DNA of 64,000 nucleotides from Ectocarpus siliculosus (Eukaryota > Sar > Phaeophyceae > Ectocarpales > Ectocarpaceae). The notes under the pieces are model-generated. The model saw only the letters and a list, made by a program, of their open reading frames with translations, searched no databases and was not told where the DNA came from. The position numbers and the translations under genes are program-made. The DNA is taken from the NCBI GenBank assembly GCA_000310025.1, contig FN649726.1, positions 3,257,070-3,321,069 on the forward strand. Reading direction: 5' to 3'. The number at the start of each line of letters is the position of its first letter. The first letter of the stretch is position 1. This document shows, piece by piece, positions 11,395 to 24,300 of the stretch.

Positions 11395-13502
11395 GACATC
11401 GACACCGCCGCTGGATCGAGTCGTACGGACTTGCCACCGCAGGCACCTCAGCAGGAGTCTACCGGAGAGAGAGATGGAGAAGAGAACCAAGGAGAAAGGT
11501 TTATGGCCGTATTGCCTCATCGACTGCAGGAAGAGGACGAGGATGGAGACGAGGAGGAAGGGGAGGAGCGTGAGATATGGTCCGAATGAGTCAAGACCGC
11601 ACGTGGACAGAGAGCGTCGCGACTGAGGTCCGATACCATAATGAGTACGATACCATCTGTGAGAGCTAAGTTCGTGCAGGGGGAGCAGCGAAGAGATTGT
11701 CGTATAGCCAGAGGACCCTCTACGGATAGGACGCGGAGGAGGAGGAGGAGGAGGATAAAGGAGGAGTTTTCGGACCGCCGTAGCGTTGACCGCCAGAACC
11801 TTTGGGGGGAGGATAAAGGAGGAGTTTTCGGACCGCCGTAGCGTTGACCGCCAGAACCTTTGGGGGGCGCGTGCGTGCAGTGGACGTACACAGGTACCGA
11901 AGTCAATGCGTGCCACTGTGGGCCACTGTTTTTGGCGTGAGCTTCGCGTTACTTCTTGCACAACCTGTGCATAACAGGAGGTGAGGAGAGCAAGCTTGGC
12001 GCGGTAGTTTTCCGGATGAGGATAAAGTGAAATGAACGCTTTTCCTATCGTGTCAGGGAGCGCAAGAGATGTTGAATGGTCCTGCAAGCCGCGGGTTTGT
12101 GCTGCTTGGGCGTTGGGGGGGGTGCGTTTGTTGTAGGCTTATATGCTCCGCGCGACAGCAGGGACGGGGCAGGCAGTCAGGCATGGGCGGGTTTGGGGGC
12201 GCATCGTATGGTACACTTCGTCTTCTGGCTGACCGTGAGATGGACGGAGCCATTCTTTAGTCGGTGCATGTCAAAATATCTTCGTCGCCCCCCAAAGGAC
12301 ACAGGCTACCCTTGTTGGAAGGAGGCCCAGGTCGTTTAGGACATGTTTGCCCACTACCGAGGGAATACAATCTAGTTGCGTGCGATGGGCAAGGAAAAAT
12401 TCAAGGAAGCGAGAGGGCCGGTTACTCTGAAGCCTTTTCCAGCAGGTGGCTTTGAAAGAGTCGACTCCAAAGCACGTCGTTTCTTGCTGTCCAGCGATCA
12501 ACGACGGATCAGCAATTTCCTCTGCTCAATTAATATCTTGCTAAGCCTGTGTGCAATATGGCAACGCCATCTGTACACCTACCTGTCATGCGCAATGTCA
12601 ACGATACACATCTAAAGACTGTCGGCGTCGCACGTCGTACTGGGTCACACATTGCCGCATACGAGTCGTTGGATGGGTACAGAAACCTAAAACCATCAAT
12701 CGCGGTGCGACCGATCATTTGATTGTTTACTGACCGCACATATTCCGCCCTCGGTAGTGTAGGGAACCTCGAACACTTGTTTGTAGCGGGTTGTGGGGTG
12801 CAGGACGGTTTTTCCGAGCAATTTGTGGGTGGAAAACGAGGAACTTTCGACGGCTGAACCCTTCTCGCCAAAAAAAACTAGGGCAATTTTATACCGCAGG
12901 AGGATAGAGGGGGCAATGAAAAAAAAAGCGACCTTCCTCCTGTCCATGTGACCATGGTTGATTCGTCCGAAATGTACACCGAAAGGTGTATTATTGTAGA
13001 CTGGCGCCGGAAAAGATTCGACGAAAACACACGGACGTTTCCAAAACTGTTATTTTGGTCTTGCTGATGGCGCCTTTTCCAACAAAACAAGGCGGTTTTC
13101 TGTCATCCCCTGCGGCACAGCCTCCATTAGCCATCCCTCGCCGTTTCTACCGTTGCCTCTCTAACTGAAGATTGTAACAGACAGATACGGGCCCGGGGGT
13201 TAACCATGTGTATGTGTGGGCACAGAAATTTATTTTTCCGGCTTCACTATCCTCGATACGCAAAGTGCAGTGAGTGATACTCATGGTCCTTGCCCCAGAG
13301 CAACCATCTGCATCGGGTTTTCTACCTCCTGCTACCCCGTCCCACTGCCACGTGCGATTCCATCGTCCCACAGTATCACGCCTCTGAGCATTGAAAAAAC
13401 ACTACCAAGAGCAACAATGCACACGCCTTGCCATATCCCACACCCAGTGCCAACTAAACAAAACGCAAAAGCTCAAACAGCTCGGCACCGAAAACCAAAA
13501 CG
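11395..13502. other. Intergenic between convergent genes
   Basis: The 3' ends of the unknown gene (+) and the Phe/Tyr fusion gene (-) face each other here. A 58-base tandem duplication at 11752-11867 is the only clear structure. Small frames at 12376-12615 and 12530-12871 show no known motif. The 3' untranslated regions and poly(A) sites of both genes should lie here but cannot be placed. Confidence 0.5.
11752..11867. repeat. Perfect 58-base tandem duplication
   Basis: Units 11752-11809 and 11810-11867 (starting AGGATAAAGGAGGAG and ending TTTGGGGGG) appear identical, and follow a GGA microsatellite at 11735-11755. Identity points to recent duplication or an assembly effect. Confidence 0.85.
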
Positions 13503-16500
13503 TCATCGCGTCACCTCCACACCTTTATCACTATTACTAGCTGCCGCTTCCGCTGCTGCAACAGCGGCGGCGGCATCCTCATCGGAAATGTCGGTCCCGG
13601 GCTCGTCACCTACTCCGCCGTTACTAATGCTACTACCGGCACCGCCGGCAGCCTTTCCAACGGCGCTTTCGGCCGCAGCCAGGGCGGCTGCGGCCGCCGC
13701 CGTGGAGGCAACCTTTTCCGTAGCGGCCTCGGCAGCGGTGGTGGCCGCCTCTTGGATGAGGGTGCGGAACTCGGCGAGGATACGGCGGCGATCTTCGTCG
13801 GCGATTTCGGCCTTCGCCTGCAGATACGCCTCCTTTGCGGCGAGCTGGAAGTGGGAGCAGGAGTGGCGAGAGCGGGACACCCACACACACACACACACAC
13901 ACGACAATGACAACGTTAGGAGCAAGAAAGGACAATTCGGCAGCAGCGGATAGATGGAACACCCGCCCAAAGCCAACGATAGCTGTCTTCTCCCGCCCCT
14001 CTTGCACCTCCCCCCCCCGCCTCCCGCTGCATCATCATAAGTCTCTCTCTCTCTATCTATCTCTCTTCTGAACGTACAAACGCACACACCTGTCGCTCCA
14101 CTTCCGCGAACGAGTCCCGCAGCTTCCGCAGCTGGGTATGGCTGTGCGGGTTGTAGCGGAACAACCCGTAGAAGAGTTCGAAACTGTCGGCGCAGGTGGT
14201 TTCCATCAGTCGAAGCGCGCTGGCGAAGCCTTGGGTGTCGATGGGCGTCCTCGAAAGCCCCTATGATGGCGTGTGATTTTGGGTGGGATGATTTGCAGTG
14301 TGGGGGCGTCGAAAGACGGAAGGCAAGAAAGGCCAAAGACGGAAAATTATTAAAAAATGTTTATTTCAGAGGTGAGGATTGCCTTCCACCACAGCACACC
14401 AAGAGGCCAACTGGTGCATCAACATGGACAAACATCGGGGCATGTGGGTTGTGAGTTCGGAAGGCGCAAACACAACAGTGCGCAAAACAGGCAACAAGAG
14501 GGGCGATTTTTCGAGGTTCCGCTTCTCCAGCATCAACACATGATGAACGCCCACACGCCTATTCGTTGTATGCTTGGTGGAGGCCAAAATATCCAAACGA
14601 TCCCGTGATTCAATGGAGACAATATCAAAAACTTGTTCTTCAGAGTTGTTGGATGCAAATGGTGTGGAACACGAGAACATGTTCGTGTAGAGAATGGGAA
14701 ACAAGACTGAGGGGAGGAGAGGGTAGCGAACCCTTGTGTGGTGGGTGCGAAGCCGTCAAAGTCATCGGTCGGCGTCGAGGACACAGTTTTCCCAAGACGC
14801 CTTTGCGTGGCGTGGGCTATATTGCACAGGGAAGGCAGGAGAAAACCAACCCAACCTACCTGCTTGCCGAGGATGCGGCCCATGAGGTGCGTGATGAACT
14901 GGGTGTTTGCGGCATACTTGTCGTGCAGCTCGCAGGACATCTCCACCATCTTACACCGCTCCCCCTCCCAGATCGACAGGAAGTCTGCCGTTCTGGCGTG
15001 ATTCTTCGTCCTGACCCGGTCGAACAGGAACGGCAGCCCAGCCCATCCGTTGGCCCCGGACTCCGGCCCGAACATCGGGTGGGTGCATCTATATTGCGAG
15101 GCGAGACAGCAAAAGAACACGGTTTTTCTCGCTCAGGAACACAGTCCTATGCTAGGCGTGTGTGTGTGTACGTTCTTTGGTCCCGTCCGTTCTGAGCGCA
15201 AGTCTACTACACATTTCGGTTAACGTATGTTTTGAAGAGCCGGCCGGACAAACACAGGAGGACATCGAACACACTCCAAAACATGGGGGGGGGGGGGGAG
15301 GGGAACTCACAAGATGTCAGTGTCCGGGGGCAGCGTCTCGAGCATGGTCTGCCTGGGGTGCATCTTCACGGACAGCACGTCCACCACCAGCTTCCCCTTG
15401 AGGAACTTCTGCGGGATGCTCTTGAGCACCTCCTCGAAGGACAAGATGGACACAGCAAACACCACCACGTCCAGGTCGTTCGCGAAGAAGTCGGACGACT
15501 CGAACTGCGGATAGAACTTCGCCCCTGTCAAGCGGTGCGATAGGACGTTTGGTTCGATGCGCGTTTGAGCGTGGGCACAGTTCTTCCTCGCGTTTCGCAC
15601 CACTCCTGCTTCCGTTCGTTGTGCGCCTTGCTTTTTGCGATGCCCGTCGCTGCTGTGGCGCGTGAGGATTTACGAAAATATCACGCAAACTTCCAGACTA
15701 TACTTCGTGTATTTTAACTAACGAACGCTCTGTACGTCGCCTGTTGAGAGCAGCGCCCGCGCGCAGTCAACATAGATAGCATCGAAGGGTTGGCTACAAC
15801 TGAGGCAAACTACACGCTCGTCTTTCAAGCAAAGCACGTGTGGTTTATATTTACACCGGGAAAAGAAAACTAACAAACGCCCAGCGACAAAGTCGCAACA
15901 AAAGACGCACACCAAACACCGACAACACTATCAATATATCATGGCCACGACAACCACCTCCGGCCCCAAGAACAACCACGGGCACCGTCAGCAACGACGC
16001 ACCCATCTCATCAGCGGCGGCGGTGTAGTCCCCCCTCCCCATGGCCACCACATCGTGGTCCATGACGAACTTCCGGGAGATGAACTGCCCGAATTTGCCG
16101 AACCCAATGATGCCAATCTTGAGGCGTCTTGAAGCCCGGGCCCCGGAACGGCGCTCGCTTCGTCGGGGAGACGCGGCGATAGCGTCGCCTGCGCCTGCTG
16201 CTGCTGCTGCTCCTTGTGCCTGTGCACGTCGCAGTGTTGTCAACAGGATTTGGAGAGCGTGGGGGGGGGGATTTGTGCAAACAACAACGGTGCCATCGCC
16301 AGTCACGGCAATGGATAGTTATTTTTCGCTATTTTCAACGTACAGCGAGGTGTGTATGTGTGTGTGTCTTTACTATTAGCATCGACCGCGCTAACCGGCT
16401 GACCAATGAAAAGACGTCAGTCTTAGTGCGGTTGAAAACACAACACACACTTCTATCTGCCATGAACTGGGACCCCGTGAGGGGGCAGCATGTGTGTGTG

Positions 16501-18331
16501 TGTGTGTGTGTGTGTGGGAGGGCACCCGCCCAATTATAACCACAATGTCATAACATTTGCGCCCAACCGCCGTCACCACCAACACCATCACAACAACGTT
16601 ATTCTGGCACACAACGTACTACGCGCACACTCGAAAACCTCTTGATGGCCAGGTTGAGTACCGAGCATGATGCTGGGTCACAAGCTACAACTCCGCTCGT
16701 CTCGTGCGTTGTACGATGCATATGGTCTACACAAATTCGGAATAATAATAATGTCGTTGAGGAAACGGGGATTGCCCTGCTCAACCTTCCTTATCCAGAA
16801 AACATTGAAGGCACGCTCCTCAGCAGGAAAGCGGCAAGGACAGACGCAGTAGCAGGAGGTCTCGAGAAAAGCAAAGTGTTGCAGAAACATGATTCTGGCT
16901 CCCTGTACCGCAGCGGCTTCATCGACTACACTGGTACGCACCACGGGACGAGAAAACAGTGAAACCAAAAAAACATGGCACGGAACGTATTCTGTGATTT
17001 GCTGCTGCTCGCTGTCGCTGTCGAAAACGACGATGATCACGATGGTATTGGCGTCGACAAAGGGGAGGGGGTACTCAACACTCACCCCATTGCCGATACC
17101 CATGGAAAGCGCCTCGAGCGTGTCGCTAATCGGCCCGACCAGGGTGCTGTCCCTAGCGTAAGACCCAAGCACGCGGCAGAACGGCGCCGACTCGCGGAGG
17201 TGCGCCAGGGCGGACTGCGCCTTGTCGTCAAGCTCCCCCGCCAAAAAGTCCTGTGACGGTACGGAAGCAATTTCGTTGCTTTTACGAAGTGTCGTTACAT
17301 GCCTCTTTCCTATGCGTACTGCTGCAGTCGCTTCGTGTTGAAAACCACCGCCGGCCGGGGCCGAATCCCCTCAGCGGGCGGCTATGTCCAGATCGACACG
17401 ACACACATGTGTTATGCAGGCAGAGAAGACAAGACGACCAAATCGCTGTGACGCAAGCAGTCGTCAGAAGCAAACATCCGGCATGCCGCCTGGTGTACGC
17501 ATACGATGTTCTATTCACAGCCGAATGACTTTGCTCCGTCGGTAACTGGAAGAGTAGTAAGAATTTCGAAGGCATGCTTGATGAGCAATTTTCGTGCTTG
17601 AAATCCGATGAGGGTGCCGCGTGCTTGCTCGATCCTTGATCACTACAAGGATCAACGTTTCGCACTGGAAGAAACAAGACGATCAGATCCCCGTCCCCAA
17701 CGAGACTTGCCTGGCACGGGGAACTCATAAAAAAGCAAATAGAAACATCTCCTGCCGTAGCAAACTCGTCGACAGGTGACCACGATTTCCACGCCGATGA
17801 AATATCACACCACCACGTACCAAATAGAAGCAGTACTGGAAGCGGCGTTCCTCGCCGTTGGTGCGGTCGTTACTCAGAGCCCCCCCCGCACCCATACCGC
17901 CCGCCTCCGTTGTCTGCTGGAAACGAAGGTACTGAAGCAGCTGCGCGGACGTCGGACGGGATTCGATCTTGGAGAAATCGATCTGTGTTCGGGGAGGTCG
18001 GCGGGGGGAGGGGGGAGACGCGGGGGGCAGGGAGGGGGATAAGGAACATGAAATCATAATACACGCCATAAAGGGTAAATACACGTGAAAATGAGAATAC
18101 ACTCCATAAAGGAACGGCTACAGTAGAGAGCAACCGACGCTCGGGTGGAAACAGCGGCGAGGACGAGGCGGGTGGGGGCTGACGTGAAATCAAGCTTGCG
18201 GTGTTTTTTTGGGAAATCGGGCAGATACTGCATTGGCGCGAAGCCACCCATGCTGCCATTGTTAATTGCCGACTACACTACACGAAGGGACGACGACCAC
18301 AGACCCAAGCATCTCCTTACAACGCACCAGT

Positions 18332-18368
<37 letters not shown>

Positions 18369-21300
18369 CGAGAGAGAGGGATAGGTTGCGACCACTATCA
18401 ACACCGACAACAGCGAAAGCTACGAGAGGAGCAAGAACAACCACGGCAACGCGATCGCTAGCTAGCTGGCTCACCTCGTGACAAACAACAATCAGGGCAT
18501 CGCCTCTACACCTCACCTCTCTCAAGCTGAAGCAAGCCAAGGCCTTGTACAGCGCGCCGGCCGAGTTCGGGAGCGTGAAGACGATACTGGTCTTGGCCGC
18601 GACGCCAGGCGACAGAAACCCGCCCACCGGCTGCCAAGTGGTACGGTACAGCAAGGTTCATAACAATATGATAGTGTGCATTGTTCGTTCAGTTGATTGA
18701 CCTGGGCGTCCCACTACTTCGAGCCTTCCATCGCCAAACCAAAACGAAGCAGAGCTACAAAAAAAACATAGGTAAGCGCGCCACCTAACAACAAGGCAGA
18801 ACGATTGAGGTGGAGAACAAGGTCCAGAGGAAACAAACACCAAGAGCAAAAAGCAAAACAACGCCATAGCAAACGACGGAAACAAATCCACTTTACGCAG
18901 TGATAACCTTCTCGGTCGGGGCGGACGCGAGAGCAGCTCGAACGAGATGCGTCTCCATCGGCCCGGAGACATAAAGAGGCCAGCACCGAACGTGAGCCCA
19001 TCCTTGCTCTTCTTCGAACCCGTTAGTCGCTCGGAATGGCATGCTCTCCTTCTCTACACGACTTGCCTGCCTGTCTTCGCCACTGTATCTCAACAAAACA
19101 CCCCCCTCCTCACCGTGCGAGCCAGGAGCAAGAACCTCGTGAAGTTCATGTCGTCGTCCTCGATGTTGGACGCCAGCACCTCCATGCCGTACGCCTCGGC
19201 CGCGAGGTCGGACGCGATGGCCGCGCACCCCTCCATCTTGCCCTCCGCGATGAGCTTCGCGCTGCCGGCGGTGTCGTACATGGCCACCTTCTCCACGTCC
19301 ATCCTGCCGAGCGACAGCCAGGAGGAACACCACCAGCGTCATCAGCAAAGACAGAAGAAAAAAAAAACGCGCTCTTATCGATCTGTTGTGTTGGAGGCGA
19401 ATCACTCCGGGGAGGTGGTAGCGAGAGGAACAACGCCACCAGCAACACCAGCAACACCAGCAAAAAACCCCGTAAAAGTCTAGAGTTGCGGGGAGCACCG
19501 AGAGAGGTGAATCACTCCAGGGAGGTAGTACGAGACCGAGCAAGACATACTCCGGGTACTACACCACGACGGTATCAACATTGTCACTCGCCGCGCCTCG
19601 GTTCACTCTTTTAGCCCCGGCGGGGGGCCCTCCCCGTAACACCTACAGCAGTACGGCACGGAAATACCACGCACCCTCTGAGGTAGTTGTCGCACTGCGC
19701 CAGCGCCTGGGGGTGACTCATGACCTTCTTCACGTCCTCCCGCTTAGTCCCCGGGAGGGCCAGCAGGCAGTGCTCCACGCGGAAGTCGTGCTCGCCGATC
19801 ACGTACAGCTGCCCGCGCGACGATAAGGCCGTTCACACGCAAGGCGCACACACTGCTGGCGTTGGACTATTATAGATACGTGCATGGATGATGACGGTGG
19901 TGGTGGTGGGACGTGCTTTCTCAAGCAAAACTCGTGTCGCTCAAAATTCATGGTTGGGTTCGGGTGATGCGTCACGGCGTTACGAAGGAGGAGGACTCGG
20001 TACGTATGCTATTAATAGCTGCCCTCTCTTGTTCACCGGGGCCGATGTTGTCCAGGAATTACAACTACCTGGGCCGTTGCTGAGCTGTTGACATTCAACC
20101 TGCTCGTTGTTGCTGTTGGGTAGGGGGCCAAGGCGCTAAATAGCACAAACACAAAATCTGCTCACGTCGGAAAAGCACCAATGCTCGGCCGGGAATGCCG
20201 AGCATGTCAAGATACACTTCGTACGAAACAAGCAACGCACCAACGAATGGTGGTGCACACAAGGCTTACAAATGTCGCGGCTGAATCTTCAGGACTTGCT
20301 CACGGGGTGGGGAGCAGGACTGTACACACAGCGCCGCGTTTTAGAGGTCATTCTTGCACGCTTCTTATTCGCATTTCCCTTCTCTCCCTCTCGTTTGTTT
20401 CTCGCCCCAAGATTTCGCCGGGAGCGCGACCCAACAAAAAAAGGGAGAGGAAAGGGAAAAAGGAGCCCCGCCGTATCGCTACGACTGGGCCACCCCCACT
20501 CGACGACGCCATGGGCAACGCAATCCCACAATGAAATGAGAGGCTGCGTCGTGCGCCATCGCGGGGCGATCAAGACGTGCTTTCTTTGTGTTAATCTTTT
20601 CATGTATTAGACTTGCTGTGTTGTTAGTTTTTGTACATTTTTGTGTGGGTGGATGCATCCAGGGCACCCACTACCCGACTTTGGGGTGGGCAGCAAAATA
20701 CATGCAAGAACAGAGGACAATGTAGTGGTATTTAGCTGTACTTCCTTTAGTCCCGCAAGTGTACTAGGGGCAGTAAGGGAGACCGTGTTTCTCCGACCAC
20801 GGGGTTGGGGACGCTCGATCGATTGGTGCTTACCTACGAAGAACGTTATTGCGATGTTCACCGGGAAAAAAATACACAAGAAATGGTCCTTCACGGCTGT
20901 GCGTACAACACCGGGTAGACCACGATAGTACCTAAATTCTCGCCGAGATTGCTGTGTCGGATCAACTTTGCCATTCTTGGTCCCATTATATATGCGTGCG
21001 GCGTCGGACACGAGGACTCGTCATACTCCAAGGGGCAAGAAACGAGGCCAAGCTACAGCAGCTCCCAATGGGGCAGCGAAAAAAGAGCATATTCTGAACC
21101 ATTTACGAAGAACCTTGCTTGGTGTGGACCGTTCCTGCTACTCTCGTGTCCGGCGTTTTTTTGCTCAATAGAGGACGACGGGAACGATCTTTCGTAGACC
21201 GACGGAACCGTTCCAGGCCGTTCGCCCAATCTCCGCCGTGGTTCGTCAAACCGACAAAATATTTGGGTCCTCGAAACGCTACAGAGCTACGAAATGGGTG

Positions 21301-24300
21301 CACAAACTAAATCGCATCGGGATGCCTCAAGTGCCGTGTAAGCGAATGAAACTGCATGCACCCTTCGGTCTCCAAAAAGAAGCAAGTTCCACATAAACAC
21401 GACAAAGCGATGTGAGGTGACCTCCATAGTGCGGTGTTGCTGTCCCAAGTGGAGAATGGAAACGGGGTCTGGTCTATTTTGACTATCGCAGACTGAGCAG
21501 CAGGTCAATGTGTGAGCGAGAAACTCCGGAGAGTTTAGCATTTGCATATTTCCATCTACTTTTTGCCGTCCATTAGGGTCGCAGTATTGAGGTGCCCGAT
21601 TTCGACACGCGCTTCAACAAATGTTTAACAGACCAAGCGATCGAACAAAAACCATCACTTCACCGAAACGCGATCGCCAACCTATATCCGTCCATCCGGA
21701 CCAAAGGAACGAAACAAGGCTTATGTTTGTCGGCGAAGGTATCATATAGCACATACCGATACAAACCTTTCATGATACTCGACAAAGCACGACATTCTTC
21801 GTCCCGGCTTCGAGGATGGGTGCAAAAGGTCTCGCTGTGCTTTGGGGTTCTGGAAGGACTTTTGGCGGCTCCTACTAGTACGGACGTGTGCTAGACCGAC
21901 CGGCCGCGCATGACAACGACTGAACCGGCTTCTTGTTCCAAGCCCCCAAAAGCCCCCCTCCCCCCCCCCCGGTGTTTGCCATCGGGGTTTGGGTTTTCGT
22001 CGCTTGGCAACGACGTTGTAAAACAAGCCCCCCACTCGGTGTTTGCCATCGGGATTGGGTTTTCGTCGCTTGGCAACGACGTTGTAAAACAAGCCAATTC
22101 ACTTCGTGAACTCGGCAACCAGGTTACCGTCTTTTTTTTTACCTCTGGTTTTTTTTTGGCGGTAACCATAATGGTGGTCGAGTAGATCATGTTGTGCGGG
22201 GTCGAGAAACCTCGCTCCGCGCAACGGGGGATGATCGCACCACGTTGTGTTAAAATGGTCAAGCACCCTCGAGGCAGTTACACAGTGCTTACAACTGTCT
22301 CTGGAAGTGAAAGCACCAGAAAATAAATTAAGTCATACGTAGCTGTCATCCGTACGCAAGGAAGTAAGCACAAGATGCCGAACACCCTTAGCAGGATGCA
22401 GCTCACCCTTCATGCGACTCGCCAAATACCTCACGGTGCTTCGCGCTTGGTGATGTGAGAGCCTGGTCCGGTGAGAACCCGGCGTGCTCCGTCCCGGCTT
22501 TGTAGGGATGCGAGGTCAATGGTCTAATGACTACGGCATGCACGACTATGAGTACACCCCCCCCCCCTAAATGTTGGTGGTGTCTCTAGTAGGTGTAGGA
22601 ACGGTGCTCCGTCTCGAAAGGGACGCGTGGTCAATGGTCAAATGACTACGGCAAGCAACAAATGAGTACGCCCCCCCCCCTCCCCCCTCCCCTTCTGTAC
22701 CTCGTATCGTAGGAGCAAGTCGTAGTTGGCGTGGATGGAGCCTCCCAGGGAGTTCTCGATGGGGATAACGGCGTACTCCACCTCCCGACGGGCTACCTTC
22801 GTTGGTTGTAAATTTTCGTAACAATCAGTCAAGCATCATCATCATCAGCGGCAGCAGCAGAGGCAGCAGCGGCGGGTGTTGAAGAGAGTAGCAACCACAC
22901 AACCACGAGACGTGATGGCCTACCCTCAGTACACCCCTCACAACATCGAAGACGAAGGCAAAAAAGCTCTCAAAAGATGTAGCAAGCGTTGGCTGTCGGA
23001 AGCGCTTCCAAGAACATCAAGCAGACGCGAAATTCCCGCCGACTGAGCCCCCCCACGCGCGCGTGGCAGAAGCTACTGGTTGTTGCCGACATCGATACGA
23101 CGGGTTGCAGCTAGTAGTCCGGGGCACAGGGCCGGGTACCTCTGGGCGACAGCTTCGTTACAACATAACGTGTTGGTATCATGCACATCGGTTTCTCTCT
23201 CACCGCCTTGAAGGCATCTTCGAAAGACTCCTGTGCCACGGCCACCACCTCCGTTCCCAGCAACTCCCGCAGCGACTTCTCCGAATAGGCGCCCGACTCG
23301 CCCTGACACCCGTTCAACAGCGAAACAAAAATAAGTGCTTGTATCACGGTAGGCATTGCGTGAAATCGAACATCTCGTCAGCTCTGAGCCATGCTCAATC
23401 AACATTGTTGGCAGGTCTTCGATGTCAAGTGCATTTGTTTTCTATATACGATGATAGACACAGGAGGTTGGCGGTCAGAAACAAGTAAGATAGAGTCGAA
23501 ATTGTCTTTGTTGATATCTGCTTCGAAGGACCGTTTCCTAAGCTAATCGAAAATTGCAGTACAAAATGTGCGTGCAACTTTCCGTCCGAAAAAAAACTCC
23601 TGTATAATTCTTGTGTTGCAGTTGGTTGGCTTCTTGGACTGGCTAAGGAACGCCGCCGTTTGATTTTTCTTTTCCCACCAGCTTCGCCTCCACCTGCAAC
23701 ACCACATCCCCGCTTGTATTCTCGGGGATTCTCTACACTGGCTGAAACAACAACAGCAATAACAAAGTCATCCGCCTTGTAGTTGTGCGAGTGTGTTTCT
23801 TGCGGGGTGGTTGTTACAGACCGTGAGGCGCTGGGAGGTTGGGAAACGAAGCTGACAAGGGTCGACTACTGTTCGAAATGACATAAGGATCACTGCTGGA
23901 CAGGTTTTCGTGTCACCGGCGGTTCAATATTGTTTTTCGAGCTTTCCCTCTCCACTGACCGAATCAACAACATTGACTGACACAAGCCCTCCGACAGAGA
24001 GCAGTTGATGGAGGCTACACCTCCGGCAACTTTCTAGCAGGAGGGTTCACCTAGCCAGCCAGAAGACGAACACTGTTGTCAATCGATGTGCTTGTGTGTG
24101 TTATGATAATGTTGTCTCGTTGTGGGTCTGACAAAGCGGTGTGTGTGTCAAGTTTTGCTTAGAGCGCATCTGGCCACAAGACAACCAACCACATACCAAG
24201 CACAGCAGTGCTTCGAGGATTGTGCGGAGTCCCTGATGAGCTATCGCTACGACCAGTACTTGCTGCGCAATCGATGGTTTCGCCCGCGTGGAGAGGATTT

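Noticed and set aside
10767-12087. Long minus-strand frames (212 and 435 codons)
   Set aside because: Low-complexity shadow of the Ala-rich last exon of the plus-strand gene; Arg/Ser-rich reading with no domain.
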